A DNA stretch of 64,000 nucleotides, taken from positions 124,001 to 188,000 of the forward strand of contig NZ_BSNY01000051.1 in assembly GCF_030160235.1 (NCBI RefSeq). The letters run 5' to 3'. Under the pieces are notes generated by a model, which made no database searches, was not told the DNA's origin, and was given only the letters and a program-made list of their open reading frames with translations. Shown here piece after piece: positions 16,604 to 26,534 of the stretch. The DNA comes from Mesorhizobium huakuii. GTDB lineage: Bacteria > Pseudomonadota > Alphaproteobacteria > Rhizobiales > Rhizobiaceae. The translations under genes and the position numbers were made by a program. Within the stretch, counting starts at the first letter, position 1. Each line of letters opens with the position of its first letter.

Positions 16604-16636
16604 CTTCCTCTCCCCCGTCGATCGGGGGAGAGGAAG
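16604..16636. terminator. Perfect 14-bp hairpin between convergent genes
   Basis: CTTCCTCTCCCCCG (16604-16617) and CGGGGGAGAGGAAG (16623-16636) form a perfect stem with a 5-base loop (TCGAT). It lies between the SDR stop and the converging permease stop. Near-identical CTCTCCCCC/GGGGGAGAG hairpins are frequent in rhizobial intergenic DNA. It probably acts in both directions, although no T-run follows. Confidence 0.6.
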
Positions 16637-16650
16637 GACACCAAGCCTTG

Positions 16651-17595
16651 CTAACGCTCTTCCCTGCGGAACGGCTTCAGCAGCGCCGACGGTGCCACCG
16701 CGTTGCGTGACATCACAGCCATGGCGACGATGGTGAAGATGAAGGGCAGCATCAGGAACGCTTCGTAGGGGATATGCCCGAGCCCGCTCGCCTGCATGCG
16801 CAGCTGCAGCGCATCGACGAAGGCGAACAGCAGCGCGGCACCCGCTGAACGCCACGGGTCCCAGCGGCCGAACACGACCAGCGCGATCGCCACCCAGCCG
16901 CGCCCGGAGACGACGCCGAAGGTGAAGGCATTGAATTGCGCCATCGACAGGAAGGCGCCTGCCAGACCCATCAGGGCACCGCCGAGAATGACGGCCTGGA
17001 AGCGGGTGGCAATCACGCTGACGCCGGCTGAATCCGCCGCGCGCGGGTTCTCGCCGACCATGCGCACCGACAGGCCCCAGGGCGTGCGGTAAAGCACGAA
17101 GGCAGCGAGCGGTATGGCGATAATCGCCATGTAGACCAGCGCGAACTGGTTGAACACTGCCGGCCCGAGCACTGGAATGTCCGAGAGAACCGGGATCGGC
17201 AGCGTCTGGAAACCCTTGATGGCAGGCGGCACCGATTGCTGGCCGAAGATCAGCCGGTAGAGGAAATAGGCAAGGCCCGACGAGAACAACGTGACACCGA
17301 TGCCGCAGACATGCTGGCTGAGGCCAAGCGCCACCGTGAACAGCGCATGCAGCGCGCCCATCAGCATGCCGGTCAGCACCGCCACCAGGACACCGAACCA
17401 CAGGCTGCCGCTAAGGCTGGTGGCGGTGAAGCCGGTCATGGCGCAGAGCAGCATGATGCCTTCGATGCCGAGATTGAGCACACCGGCGCGCTCGGAGAAC
17501 ATTTCGCCGAGCGTGGCGAAGGCCAAAGGCGTGGCGATGCGGATGATGGCGGCCAAAAAGCCGACCTGGAATATCTGTTCCAGCACCACGCTCAT
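16651..17595 (-). CDS. BMP-type ABC transporter permease 2
   Basis: A 314-residue membrane permease of the branched-chain/BMP type, with about 8-10 hydrophobic segments and the typical motif ERAGVLNLGIEGIMLLCA in the first third. GENPRAADSAGVSV lies in the cytoplasmic loop that contacts the ATPase. It overlaps the upstream permease by four bases. With the second permease, the double-cassette ATPase and the BMP binding protein it forms a nucleoside-type importer like NupABC/YufNOPQ. Purine nucleosides are the best guess for substrate, by family. Confidence 0.92.
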   Translation of the reverse strand: MSVVLEQIFQVGFLAAIIRIATPLAFATLGEMFSERAGVLNLGIEGIMLLCAMTGFTATSLSGSLWFGVLVAVLTGMLMGALHALFTVALGLSQHVCGIGVTLFSSGLAYFLYRLIFGQQSVPPAIKGFQTLPIPVLSDIPVLGPAVFNQFALVYMAIIAIPLAAFVLYRTPWGLSVRMVGENPRAADSAGVSVIATRFQAVILGGALMGLAGAFLSMAQFNAFTFGVVSGRGWVAIALVVFGRWDPWRSAGAALLFAFVDALQLRMQASGLGHIPYEAFLMLPFIFTIVAMAVMSRNAVAPSALLKPFRREER

Positions 17596-18647
17596 GTGGC
17601 GGCTCCGACACGGCGGACACGATAGGCGGTGAACAGCAGCGCCACCAGCATGGCAAGCAAGGCGGTGCCTTGGATGACGTCGCTGAGGAAGGCCGGCACG
17701 CCGGTCGCGCGCGACATCGCCTCAGCCCCGGTCATCACGGCAGCCAGGAAGATCGCCGCCGGCACGACGCCCAGCGGATTGAGCCGCGCCAGCATGGCGA
17801 CGACGATGCCGGAATAGCCGTAGCCCGGCGAAATGTCGCTCATCACCTGGAAATGCACGCCGCCGACTTCGCCGACGCCGGCGAGCCCCGCCAGCGCGCC
17901 TGACAACAGCGCGGTCGAGAGCAGCACCCGCTCGACATGGATGCCGCCATAGCGGGCGGCTTCCGGATTCTCGCCGGTGACCCTGATGCGGAAACCGAGC
18001 GTCGTGCGCGCGATCAGGAACCAGATCAAGGGTGCAGCGATCAGCGCCACGATGACGCCGAGATGCAGCCGCGTGCCTTCGATCAACACCGGGAAATTGG
18101 CCGAATCCTCGATCGGCGGCGAGATCGGATAGCCGCTGAAGCTGTCCTTCCACGGCCCTTCGATGAGCGCCATCAGCGCGTAGTAGATGACCGAGTTGAG
18201 CAGCAGCGAGCTGACGACATCGTCGACCTTGAATTTGACCCGCAGCGTCGCCGGCACCAGCGCGACCGCGGCGCCGGCCGCAGCACCTGCCAGCGCCATC
18301 AGCAGCATGGCGAGTGCTCCCGGCATCGGGATCGCGCCGACAAAGCAGCTCGCGACCGCACCGGCCAGCAATTGCCCCTCGGCGCCGATGTTCCAGAATT
18401 TGGCGCGGAAGGCGACCGCGACCGCCAGCCCCGTGAAGATCATCGGTGCCGCGCGCACCAGCGTTTCGGTTATCGCGTAGCTGTCGCCGAGCGAAGCCGT
18501 GAACATGACGCCGTAGGATTCGAGCACGCCGGCGCCAGCCAGCGCGATCAGGCCGCTGCACAGCACAAGCGTCGCCGCGATCGCCACCAACGGCAGCGCA
18601 AGATTGAACCAGGTCGGCGTAGAGGTGCGAACTTCCAGGCGAAACAT
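17592..18647 (-). CDS. BMP-type ABC transporter permease 1
   Basis: A 351-residue permease partner of the preceding one, with a long N-terminal hydrophobic segment (LVAIAATLVLCSGLIALAGA) and the family motif RAKFWNIGAEGQLLAGA. The loop FRIRVTGENPEAARYGGI contacts the ATPase. It overlaps the ATPase gene stop by one base and the second permease by four, so all are co-translated. It is longer than its partner at the N terminus, as usual for the YufP/NupB role. Confidence 0.92.
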   Translation of the reverse strand: MFRLEVRTSTPTWFNLALPLVAIAATLVLCSGLIALAGAGVLESYGVMFTASLGDSYAITETLVRAAPMIFTGLAVAVAFRAKFWNIGAEGQLLAGAVASCFVGAIPMPGALAMLLMALAGAAAGAAVALVPATLRVKFKVDDVVSSLLLNSVIYYALMALIEGPWKDSFSGYPISPPIEDSANFPVLIEGTRLHLGVIVALIAAPLIWFLIARTTLGFRIRVTGENPEAARYGGIHVERVLLSTALLSGALAGLAGVGEVGGVHFQVMSDISPGYGYSGIVVAMLARLNPLGVVPAAIFLAAVMTGAEAMSRATGVPAFLSDVIQGTALLAMLVALLFTAYRVRRVGAAT

Positions 18648-20158
18648 CAGCTGTGGCCCTCCGCCCCGGTCATCAGCAGGCCGAGCCGCGCGATCGTCGC
18701 CTCGGCACTGCCAAGCGTGTCGACGATGCGGCCCTCATACATCACCGCGATGCGGTCGCAGAGCACCAGGAGTTCTTCCAGATCCTCGCCGATGACGATG
18801 ATACCGCAGCCCTTGGCGCGCATGTCGAGGAACTTTTCGTGGATGAAGCGGGCAGCACCGATGTCGAGGCCGCGCGTCGGCTGCGAGACGATCAGGACTT
18901 TCGGATCGAAAGCGAGCTCGCGCGCCAGGAGCGCCTTCTGCAGATTGCCGCCCGACAGCGCCCCGGCACGCGTCATTGGTCCGGGGCATCTGATATCATA
19001 GGCCTTGATCTGTTCTTCGGCGAAGGCGCGGATCGCATCCGGCTTGAGCAGGCCCTTGGCTGAAAAGGCAGCGGTGCCGATGCGTGGCAGAACCATGGAA
19101 TCTGCAAGCGGCAAATTGGTGACCAGGCCGGTCGTCATGCGGTCTTCCGGGATGCGGCCAAGACCGAGCGCCTGCACCTCGCGCGGCGAAAACCGCGAGA
19201 CCGTCTGGCCGGCGATCGTCATCCGGCCGGCATCAGGCGCGCGCACGCCGGAGATCACCTCGGCCAGCGCCCGTTGGCCATTGCCCGACACGCCGGCAAT
19301 GCCGAGGATTTCGCCGGCACGGACGGCAAGCGAGACGTCGCGCAGCACCGTGCCCGCATGCTTCGAGGTGGAAATGCCGTCCAATGTCAGCACATCAGCA
19401 CCGGGCGTCGATGGCCCCCTGGCCGGCGGCACGATCTCGTGGCCGCACATCAGCTGCGCCATGGCGGCGGATGTCGTGTTGGCCGGATCGTCGACACGGC
19501 CGGCGACGCGGCCATGCCGCAGCACCGTGCAGCGATGGGTGAGCGCCCGCACTTCGTTGAGCTTGTGCGAGATGAAGATGATACCAAGGCCTTGTGCCGC
19601 CATCGAACGCAACGCCGAAAACAGCCCGTCGACTTCACTCGGCGCCAGCACCGCTGTCGGCTCGTCGAGGATCAGAAGCCTGGCACCGCGAAACAGCGCC
19701 TTGACGATTTCGAGCCGCTGCTGTTCGCCGACCGATAGCGCCGAGACCGGCAGGTCGGGATCGAGCGTCAGCCCATGCTGGCGGCCGATTTCGGCCAGCC
19801 GCGCCAACCCGCCGGCGCGGTCGATCCGCCCCGATTTTCCGGGAATGCCGATCAAAAGGTTCTCCAGCACCGTCAGCCTTGGCGCCAGGTGAAAGTGCTG
19901 GTGCACCATGCCGATGCCGGCGGCCAGCGCATCGGCCGAGCTGGTGATCCGTACGGGCTGCCCCTGGACCAGGATTTCCCCGGCATCCGGCGCATAGGCG
20001 CCGAACAGCACGTTCATCAGCGTCGTCTTGCCGGCGCCGTTCTCGCCCAGCAGGCCGAGGATTTCACCCGGCGCGACGCTGAGGTCGACAGCCTCGTTCG
20101 CCTTGACGGCGCCGAAGCTCTTGGTGATGCCGCGCATTTCGATGAGTGGGGCGGGCAA
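18647..20158 (-). CDS. BMP-type ABC transporter ATP-binding protein (two cassettes)
   Basis: A 503-residue fused double ATPase. Cassette 1 (residues ~5-240) has Walker A (LLGENGAGKTTLMNVLFG), signature LSVGEQQR and Walker B (LLILDEPTAVL). Cassette 2 (~260-500) has a degenerate Walker A (IAGVSGNGQRALAEV), LSGGNLQKALLAREL and VLIVSQPTRGLD, where Ser replaces the usual Asp-Glu start. This asymmetry is normal for nucleoside and ribose-type importers. Its start lies 126 bases after the binding-protein stop, a gap filled by a strong hairpin. Confidence 0.93.
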   Translation of the reverse strand: MPAPLIEMRGITKSFGAVKANEAVDLSVAPGEILGLLGENGAGKTTLMNVLFGAYAPDAGEILVQGQPVRITSSADALAAGIGMVHQHFHLAPRLTVLENLLIGIPGKSGRIDRAGGLARLAEIGRQHGLTLDPDLPVSALSVGEQQRLEIVKALFRGARLLILDEPTAVLAPSEVDGLFSALRSMAAQGLGIIFISHKLNEVRALTHRCTVLRHGRVAGRVDDPANTTSAAMAQLMCGHEIVPPARGPSTPGADVLTLDGISTSKHAGTVLRDVSLAVRAGEILGIAGVSGNGQRALAEVISGVRAPDAGRMTIAGQTVSRFSPREVQALGLGRIPEDRMTTGLVTNLPLADSMVLPRIGTAAFSAKGLLKPDAIRAFAEEQIKAYDIRCPGPMTRAGALSGGNLQKALLARELAFDPKVLIVSQPTRGLDIGAARFIHEKFLDMRAKGCGIIVIGEDLEELLVLCDRIAVMYEGRIVDTLGSAEATIARLGLLMTGAEGHS

Positions 20159-20217
20159 GGCCGAAGATACTCCTGAGCGGTATGGCTTACGGGTTCAGCT
20201 TTGATTTATGGGGATGC

Positions 20218-20262
20218 GCGAGGCACCCCCTCTGCCCTGCAGGACAGAGGGGGGTGCCTCGC
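20218..20262 (-). terminator. Intercistronic hairpin after the BMP binding-protein gene
   Basis: GCGAGGCACCCCCTCTG (20218-20234) pairs with CAGAGGGGGGTGCCTCGC (20245-20262), with one extra G; the loop is CCCTGCAGGA. It lies between the binding-protein stop and the ATPase start of the same operon and has no T-run. Such hairpins stabilise the upstream message or attenuate read-through, giving more binding protein than transporter. Confidence 0.6.
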
Positions 20263-20283
20263 ATTACCCCCTAAAACTAGCCA

Positions 20284-21312
20284 TCAATCCGAAACCGGCG
20301 TGTTCTCATCCACGTCGACGCGGAAATTACCCTCGAGAATCTCGGCCTTCTTCTTCTCGACCAGATCCTTGACCTCGGCCGGCAGCGTCTTGTCGAACTT
20401 GTGATAGGGCGCGAGATACGAACCGCCCTTGGCCATGCGCGAGAAGTCGCCATAGTCCTGCGCTGTGTAGACGCCGGCCTTGACCAGTTTGATCGCCTGT
20501 TCGACCGTCGGATACATGTCCCACACCGGACCGGTGATGACCGTGTCGGGGCCGAGGCTCGACTGGTCCGACATGTTGGAGATGGCGAGGATCTTCTTCT
20601 CGACCGCCGCCTCGATGACGCCGAAGCGCTCGGCATAGATGACGTCGACGCCGGCGTCGATCTGCGCGACCGCCGCTTCCTTGGCCTTGGGCGGATCGAA
20701 GAAGGACCCGATGAAGGCGACCTTCTTCTTGACGTTCGGATTGACCTCCTTGGCGCCAGCAAAGAAGGCGTTGACCAGCCGGTTCACTTCTGGAATGCCC
20801 ATCGCCGCGACGGCGCCGACCGTGCCCGACTTCGACATCTTGCCGGCGATCATGCCCGAGAGATAGGCGGGCTCATGGATCCAGTTATCGAAGACGCCGA
20901 AATTAGGCTCTGCCGGACCGGCGCCCGAACCGAACAGCCAGGCGGTCTTCGGGAACTGTTTGGCGGTGCGACGTGATTCACGCTCGGCGGCGAAGGCGTC
21001 GCCCAGCACCAGTTGGTAGCCGCCCTGCGCATATTCGCGCATGACGCGGCTGAAGTCGGCGGTCTGCACCTTCTCCGACCATTTGTATTCGATGCCGAGT
21101 TCCTTCTCCGCCTTCTGCAAGGCGACATGGATCTGGTTGTCCCAAGGCTCCTCGATCGGCGTGGCAAAGATCGCCGCGACCTTCAGTTTCTTGTCCTTGG
21201 CGAAGGCCGCGCCCGGCAGCATCGCGGCAGCCAAGCCAAGCGCACCCAGCTCCAATACGTTGCGTCGCGAAATCCCTTCGCGCGTCGAAAATTTGTTCTT
21301 CCGGTTTTCCAT
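20284..21312 (-). CDS. BMP family ABC transporter substrate-binding protein
   Basis: A 342-residue periplasmic binding protein. The N terminus is a twin-arginine-like signal (ISRRNVLELGALGLAAAMLP, ending GAAFA), so it may be exported folded through Tat. The BMP/PnrA fold is seen in KVAAIFATPIEEPWDNQIH, YQLVLGDAFAAE, TVGAVAAMGIPEVNRLVNAF and VDVIYAERFGV. Family members bind purine nucleosides or related compounds; the ligand here is not determined. It is the first gene of the importer operon, with its promoter in 21313-21466. Confidence 0.92.
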   Translation of the reverse strand: MENRKNKFSTREGISRRNVLELGALGLAAAMLPGAAFAKDKKLKVAAIFATPIEEPWDNQIHVALQKAEKELGIEYKWSEKVQTADFSRVMREYAQGGYQLVLGDAFAAERESRRTAKQFPKTAWLFGSGAGPAEPNFGVFDNWIHEPAYLSGMIAGKMSKSGTVGAVAAMGIPEVNRLVNAFFAGAKEVNPNVKKKVAFIGSFFDPPKAKEAAVAQIDAGVDVIYAERFGVIEAAVEKKILAISNMSDQSSLGPDTVITGPVWDMYPTVEQAIKLVKAGVYTAQDYGDFSRMAKGGSYLAPYHKFDKTLPAEVKDLVEKKKAEILEGNFRVDVDENTPVSD

Positions 21313-21466
21313 TGCAGTCCCCTCTGTTTGACAGCCGTGTCGAGCCGGCCGTTCTAGAAATCAGACGGGGAACTATGGAACGGGTCCGGACTTTTGTCCA
21401 CATGGTCAAATTTGGCGGCGCGCCGAATCCTGCTCTGATTCTCGCTGGCCAAACGGAAGGCGGCGG

Positions 21467-22672
<1,206 letters not shown>

Positions 22673-22673
22673 G

Positions 22674-23471
22674 TCATGCAGCCTTTGCTTTTCCGGTTCC
22701 CTCATGCGCCGCCTTGGTGCGGGCCTGCAGGTCGCGCAATGTCGTGAGTTCGAGTTCGCTTGGCGCCGGTGTTTCGTCAAGCGCCTCGGCGAACTTAACC
22801 ACCCAGCCACAGCTCTCCTGCACCTGCTGGCGGGTGACGCCGGGATGCAGCGACACGACCGTGAATTCCTTGGTCACCGGATCCGGCTTCCAGATGGCGA
22901 GATCGGTGATCAGCAGTGTCGGCCCAGCGGTGTCGATACCCAGCCGCTTGCGGTGATCGCCGCCCTCGCCATGGCCGAAGGAGGTGAAGAAGTCGATCTT
23001 CTCGACCATGCCACGCTTGCTCTGCGCCATGGTGATGTAGATCTCCTTCGATGAGGTCGCGATCTCCGGCGCGCCGCCGCCGCCGGGCAGCCTGGTCTTG
23101 GGGTGGAGATAGTCGCCGATGACCGTGGTGTTGATGTTGCCGAACTTGTCGAGCTGTGCGGCACCCAGGAAGCCGATCGAGATGCGGCCTCCCTGCAGCC
23201 AATAGCGAAACATTTCCGGCACCGCGACGGTGGTGACGGCTGTCTCGCACAATTCGCCATCGCCGATCGACAGCGGCAGCACATCGGGCGCCGTGCCGAT
23301 CGTGCCGCTCTCGTAGATCAGCGTGATGTCGGGCGCATGCGTCAGCCGCGCCACGTTGCAGGCGGCGGACGGCGCGCCGATGCCGACGAAGCAGACGTCG
23401 TCATTCCGCAGCGCGCGGCTGGCAGCGATCGTCATCATCTCGTTGGGGGTGAAGCCCGGATTGTCGCTCAT
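22674..23471 (-). CDS. pcaJ: 3-oxoadipate CoA-transferase subunit B
   Basis: A 265-residue beta subunit that moves CoA from succinyl-CoA to 3-oxoadipate. It shows NDDVCFVGIGAPSAACNVARL, the conserved ESGTIGTAPDVLPLSIGDGE around the catalytic Glu, and GAAQLDKFGNINTTVIGDY. The start overlaps the pcaI stop by four bases (ATGA), so the subunits are coupled. It is longer than enterobacterial homologues, as usual in this group. Confidence 0.91.
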   Translation of the reverse strand: MSDNPGFTPNEMMTIAASRALRNDDVCFVGIGAPSAACNVARLTHAPDITLIYESGTIGTAPDVLPLSIGDGELCETAVTTVAVPEMFRYWLQGGRISIGFLGAAQLDKFGNINTTVIGDYLHPKTRLPGGGGAPEIATSSKEIYITMAQSKRGMVEKIDFFTSFGHGEGGDHRKRLGIDTAGPTLLITDLAIWKPDPVTKEFTVVSLHPGVTRQQVQESCGWVVKFAEALDETPAPSELELTTLRDLQARTKAAHEGTGKAKAA

Positions 23472-24325
23472 GCCGCTTTCCTCAGATGCTCGACACGTCC
23501 GGCAAAGTCACCGGCGTTCTTCTCAAAGACATTTGCCTGCATCCAGGCCTGGAATTTCTCGCGGTCGGCGGCGATCTCGTCCCATTCGAGATAGGCGGCG
23601 TTGTCGCGCGCATAATAGCCATGCGCATAGGATGGGTGCGAACCGCCGGGCACGACCGATATCGCCGCGATCGTCCAGCGCGGCAGCACGGTCAGGTTGG
23701 GGTGCAGATCGTCGAAATTGTCGACCACTTCCTCCACTGTCACCACGGCGCGCTTGGCCGCCAGAACGGCCTCCTTCTGGATGCCGATGATGCCCTCGAC
23801 CAGCACATTGCCTTTTTTGTCGGCCTTTTGCGCATGGATGAAGGTCACGTCAGGCCGGATCGAGGGAACGGCAGCCAGCACCTCGCCGGTGAACGGACAA
23901 GTGACCGACTTGATGTTCGGGTTGACCGCCGCAAGGCCGGCACCGCGATAGCCGCGGAACACCGCACAGGGCAGGCCGGCCGCGCCCGCCTCATAGGCAT
24001 TGGCCATGCCGGCATGGCTGTGCTCCTCGACCTCGATCGCCCGGGGAAAACCGTTCTCGATGGAATCGCGCGCGCGCCGCAAGAGGCCGACGCCGGGATT
24101 GCCGACATAGGAGAAGATGATCTTCTTCGCCATGCCCATGCCGATCATCTGGTCGTAGATCAGGTCCGGTGTCATGCGGATCAGGGTCAGGTCGCGAAAC
24201 CCCTGGCGGATCGCCTCATGCGCGGCGGCTGTCGGGATCAGGTGGGTGAAGCCTTCGAAGGCGACGGAATCGCCATCATTCAAATTCTCGGCGACGGCCT
24301 GTTTGAGCGGCAGGAACTTGACCAT
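23468..24325 (-). CDS. pcaI: 3-oxoadipate CoA-transferase subunit A
   Basis: A 285-residue alpha subunit partnering PcaJ. Seen are GDSVAFEGFTHLIPTAAAHE near the N terminus, RMTPDLIYDQMIGMGMAKK and IFSYVGNPGVGLLRRARDSI, then VDNFDDLHPNLTVLPRWTI. It is the first gene of pcaIJF and diverges from an IclR regulator across a 115-base region with a three-part operator. Protocatechuate ring-cleavage genes are not in the window, so upstream steps must be elsewhere. Confidence 0.91.
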   Translation of the reverse strand: MVKFLPLKQAVAENLNDGDSVAFEGFTHLIPTAAAHEAIRQGFRDLTLIRMTPDLIYDQMIGMGMAKKIIFSYVGNPGVGLLRRARDSIENGFPRAIEVEEHSHAGMANAYEAGAAGLPCAVFRGYRGAGLAAVNPNIKSVTCPFTGEVLAAVPSIRPDVTFIHAQKADKKGNVLVEGIIGIQKEAVLAAKRAVVTVEEVVDNFDDLHPNLTVLPRWTIAAISVVPGGSHPSYAHGYYARDNAAYLEWDEIAADREKFQAWMQANVFEKNAGDFAGRVEHLRKAA

Positions 24326-24348
24326 CGTGTCGACTCTCGGTCAAAAAA

Positions 24349-24387
24349 GTTCGCATTGCGAACTTATGTTTTGTATGCGAAACTTAT
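24349..24387. promoter_or_regulatory. IclR-type operator: palindrome plus direct repeat
   Basis: GTTCGCATTGCGAAC (24349-24363) is a perfect palindrome. Its right arm continues as TGCGAACTTAT (24357-24367) and is repeated as TGCGAAACTTAT (24376-24387), 19 bases further on. One palindrome plus a third direct half-site matches what is described for PcaU/PobR-type IclR regulators. It sits between divergent pcaI and the IclR gene and probably serves both promoters. Confidence 0.6.
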
Positions 24388-24440
24388 TACGCTGAGCGAA
24401 GCCATGGAGTCAATCCTGGCGACAATGCCGTTTACGGGAG

Positions 24441-25217
24441 ATGAGATTGGACGCTGAGGCTGCTTCCCGTGACCATGTCGGCTCGCTCGAGCGCGGCCTT
24501 GCGGTGATGGAAATCCTCGCCCGGCATCCCTCGGGCATGACACTGACCGAAATGGCCGAGGAAGCCGGCCTGACCCGGGCCGGCGCCCGCCGCTTCCTGC
24601 TCACCCTTGTCGCGGCAGGCTATGCCACGCAGGACGGCCGTGTCTTTTCGCTGTCGCCGCGCCTGCTGGCCGTCGCCCGCACATGGCTGGGTGGCGGCTC
24701 GCTGTGGAGCTTCGCCGCGCCGATCATGCGCGCGGTCGCCACGCAGCTCAACGAGGCCTGCTCGGCGGCGATCCTGTCGGGCCAGGATGTCGTCTATGTC
24801 GCCCGCATTCCCGGCCGCCGCATCCTCAGCGTTTCGCTCGATATCGGCACCAGGCTGCCCGCCTATTGCACCTCGATGGGGCGCATGCTGCTCGCCGGCC
24901 TGGCGCCGGAGGAACTCGACAAATTTCTGCACCAGGCGACCATCGAGAGACGGACGCCGAAAACGGTCACCGATATCGGGCTGCTGGCCGAGGCCATCGG
25001 CAAGGCCAAGGCGAACGGCTTTGCCATCGTCGACGAGGAGCTGGAGTTCGGCCTGCGCTCGATCGCCGTGCCGATCCGCGACCGCGCTGGCGGCACGGTC
25101 GCGGCCATCAACGTCTCGACACAATCGGCACGGTTTACCGTCACGGAGATGGAGCGGGAAATCCTGCCGGCGCTGCTTGGAGCCAGAGAGCGCATCGAGG
25201 ATTTCTTCGTCGTCTAA
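24441..25217 (+). CDS. pcaR: IclR family transcriptional regulator (PcaR/PcaU type)
   Basis: A 258-residue regulator. The N-terminal winged helix (GSLERGLAVMEILARHPSGM, then LTRAGARRFLLTLVAAGYA) is followed by the IclR ligand domain (YVARIPGRRILSVSLDIGTR, LPAYCTSMGRMLLAGL, RSIAVPIRDRAGG). The GTRLPAYCTSMGR segment matches regulators of aromatic catabolism. GGGAG touches the ATG at 24441, so the TTG two codons later (24447), six bases from it, may be the real start. It is divergent from pcaIJF, which it most likely controls with beta-ketoadipate as inducer. Confidence 0.88.
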   Translation: MRLDAEAASRDHVGSLERGLAVMEILARHPSGMTLTEMAEEAGLTRAGARRFLLTLVAAGYATQDGRVFSLSPRLLAVARTWLGGGSLWSFAAPIMRAVATQLNEACSAAILSGQDVVYVARIPGRRILSVSLDIGTRLPAYCTSMGRMLLAGLAPEELDKFLHQATIERRTPKTVTDIGLLAEAIGKAKANGFAIVDEELEFGLRSIAVPIRDRAGGTVAAINVSTQSARFTVTEMEREILPALLGARERIEDFFVV

Positions 25218-25233
25218 GTCGCGTCCGGCCCTC

Positions 25234-26532
25234 TCAATGCTTGATGCGATCGCGCATCGCGTACCACAGCATGCCCAGCACATAGAGCGGCCCGCGTAGC
25301 GCCGTGCCGCCGGGGAATGGAAGTGGCGTCAGCGTCGAGAACAGGTCCAGCCGCGAGGCATCGCCGGTGATCGCTTCGGCCAAAAGCTTGCCCGACAGCG
25401 TCGACAGGATGACGCCCTTGCCGGAATAGCCATGCGCGAAATAGACCTCGCCATAGTGCCCGACATGCGGCAGCCGCGATGTCGTCACCGAGACCAGCCC
25501 GCCCCAGGCATGATCGATGCGACAACCCTTGAGTTGCGGGAAGGTGGCTTCCATATGCGGCCGCACGAAGCCGGCAATGTCGGCCGGCGGCGACGGCGTG
25601 TAGCGCTCGCCGCCACCGAACAGCAGCCGACCATCCGCCGACATGCGGTAGTAATTGACGACGAAGCGTGTGTCCGACACGGCGACATTGGCCGGGATGA
25701 CGTTGCGTTTGCCTTCCAGCGGCTCGGTGGCGACGATGTAGTTGCCGACCGGCATGATGCGGCTGTTGACGCGCGGCTCCAGCCCATGGAGCAGCGCATC
25801 GCCCGCCAGCACGACATGCCTTGCGCGCACCGAACCCTTTGCTGTCGAGACCCGGATCGAAGGCTCGCGCTCCAGTTTCACCGCCACCGAATTCTCATGG
25901 ATGACGACGCCGGCGGCCGCTGCCGCGCGGGCAAGGCCAAGCGTGTAGTTCAGCGGATGCATGTGGCCGCCAAGCGGCTCATACATCGCGCCGTGATAGG
26001 GCGTGTCGACCTTGGCGCGGGCATCCGCCGCCGACAGTATCTCGACATCGCGGAACTTCATCACGCTTTCGAGGCACTTGGCCTCTTCCTCCAAATCCTT
26101 GAGATCGGAGCCGTTGACGGCGCCGACCAGATGACCGGTGAGCCTCAGATCGCGGTCGATGGCGTGGCTCTCGATAATGTCGAGCACCAGGCCGCGTGCT
26201 TCGAAAGCAAGGTCGAACAGCACCTTCGCCCGCTCCGGCCCGTAAAGCTTGACCAGGCCCTTGGCGCCCTTGCGCAGACCGGGGATCATCTGGCCGCCAT
26301 TGCGGCCCGACGCGCCCCAGCCGATCTTGCCGCCTTCGAGCAACACCACCTTCAGGCCACGCTCGGCGGCGTGCAGGGCAGCCGACAGGCCGGTGCAGCC
26401 GCCGCCGACGACGACCAGGTCGGCTTCGACATCGCCGACAAGCGCCGGATGGTCCGGCGCCGGATTGGCGGTGGCGACATAGTAGGATTTGCCGATATCG
26501 AGACCGGAATTGAAACCTGCTGAAGATGCCAT
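25234..26532 (-). CDS. puuB: FAD-dependent oxidoreductase, gamma-glutamylputrescine oxidase-like
   Basis: A 432-residue DAO-type flavoenzyme. The FAD-binding motif is DLVVVGGGCTGLSAALHAAE (residues ~38-57), followed by GGKIGWGASGRNGGQMIPG, which is characteristic of PuuB/OrdL proteins. C-terminal motifs are WGGLVSVTTSRLPHVG and VYFAHGYSGKGVILS. It would oxidise a gamma-glutamylated amine to the aldehyde, releasing H2O2. I chose the Met at 26532; the frame continues upstream inside puuA. It follows the PuuA-like gene by 2 bases. The exact amine is unknown. Confidence 0.85.
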   Translation of the reverse strand: MASSAGFNSGLDIGKSYYVATANPAPDHPALVGDVEADLVVVGGGCTGLSAALHAAERGLKVVLLEGGKIGWGASGRNGGQMIPGLRKGAKGLVKLYGPERAKVLFDLAFEARGLVLDIIESHAIDRDLRLTGHLVGAVNGSDLKDLEEEAKCLESVMKFRDVEILSAADARAKVDTPYHGAMYEPLGGHMHPLNYTLGLARAAAAAGVVIHENSVAVKLEREPSIRVSTAKGSVRARHVVLAGDALLHGLEPRVNSRIMPVGNYIVATEPLEGKRNVIPANVAVSDTRFVVNYYRMSADGRLLFGGGERYTPSPPADIAGFVRPHMEATFPQLKGCRIDHAWGGLVSVTTSRLPHVGHYGEVYFAHGYSGKGVILSTLSGKLLAEAITGDASRLDLFSTLTPLPFPGGTALRGPLYVLGMLWYAMRDRIKH

Positions 26533-26534
26533 GA

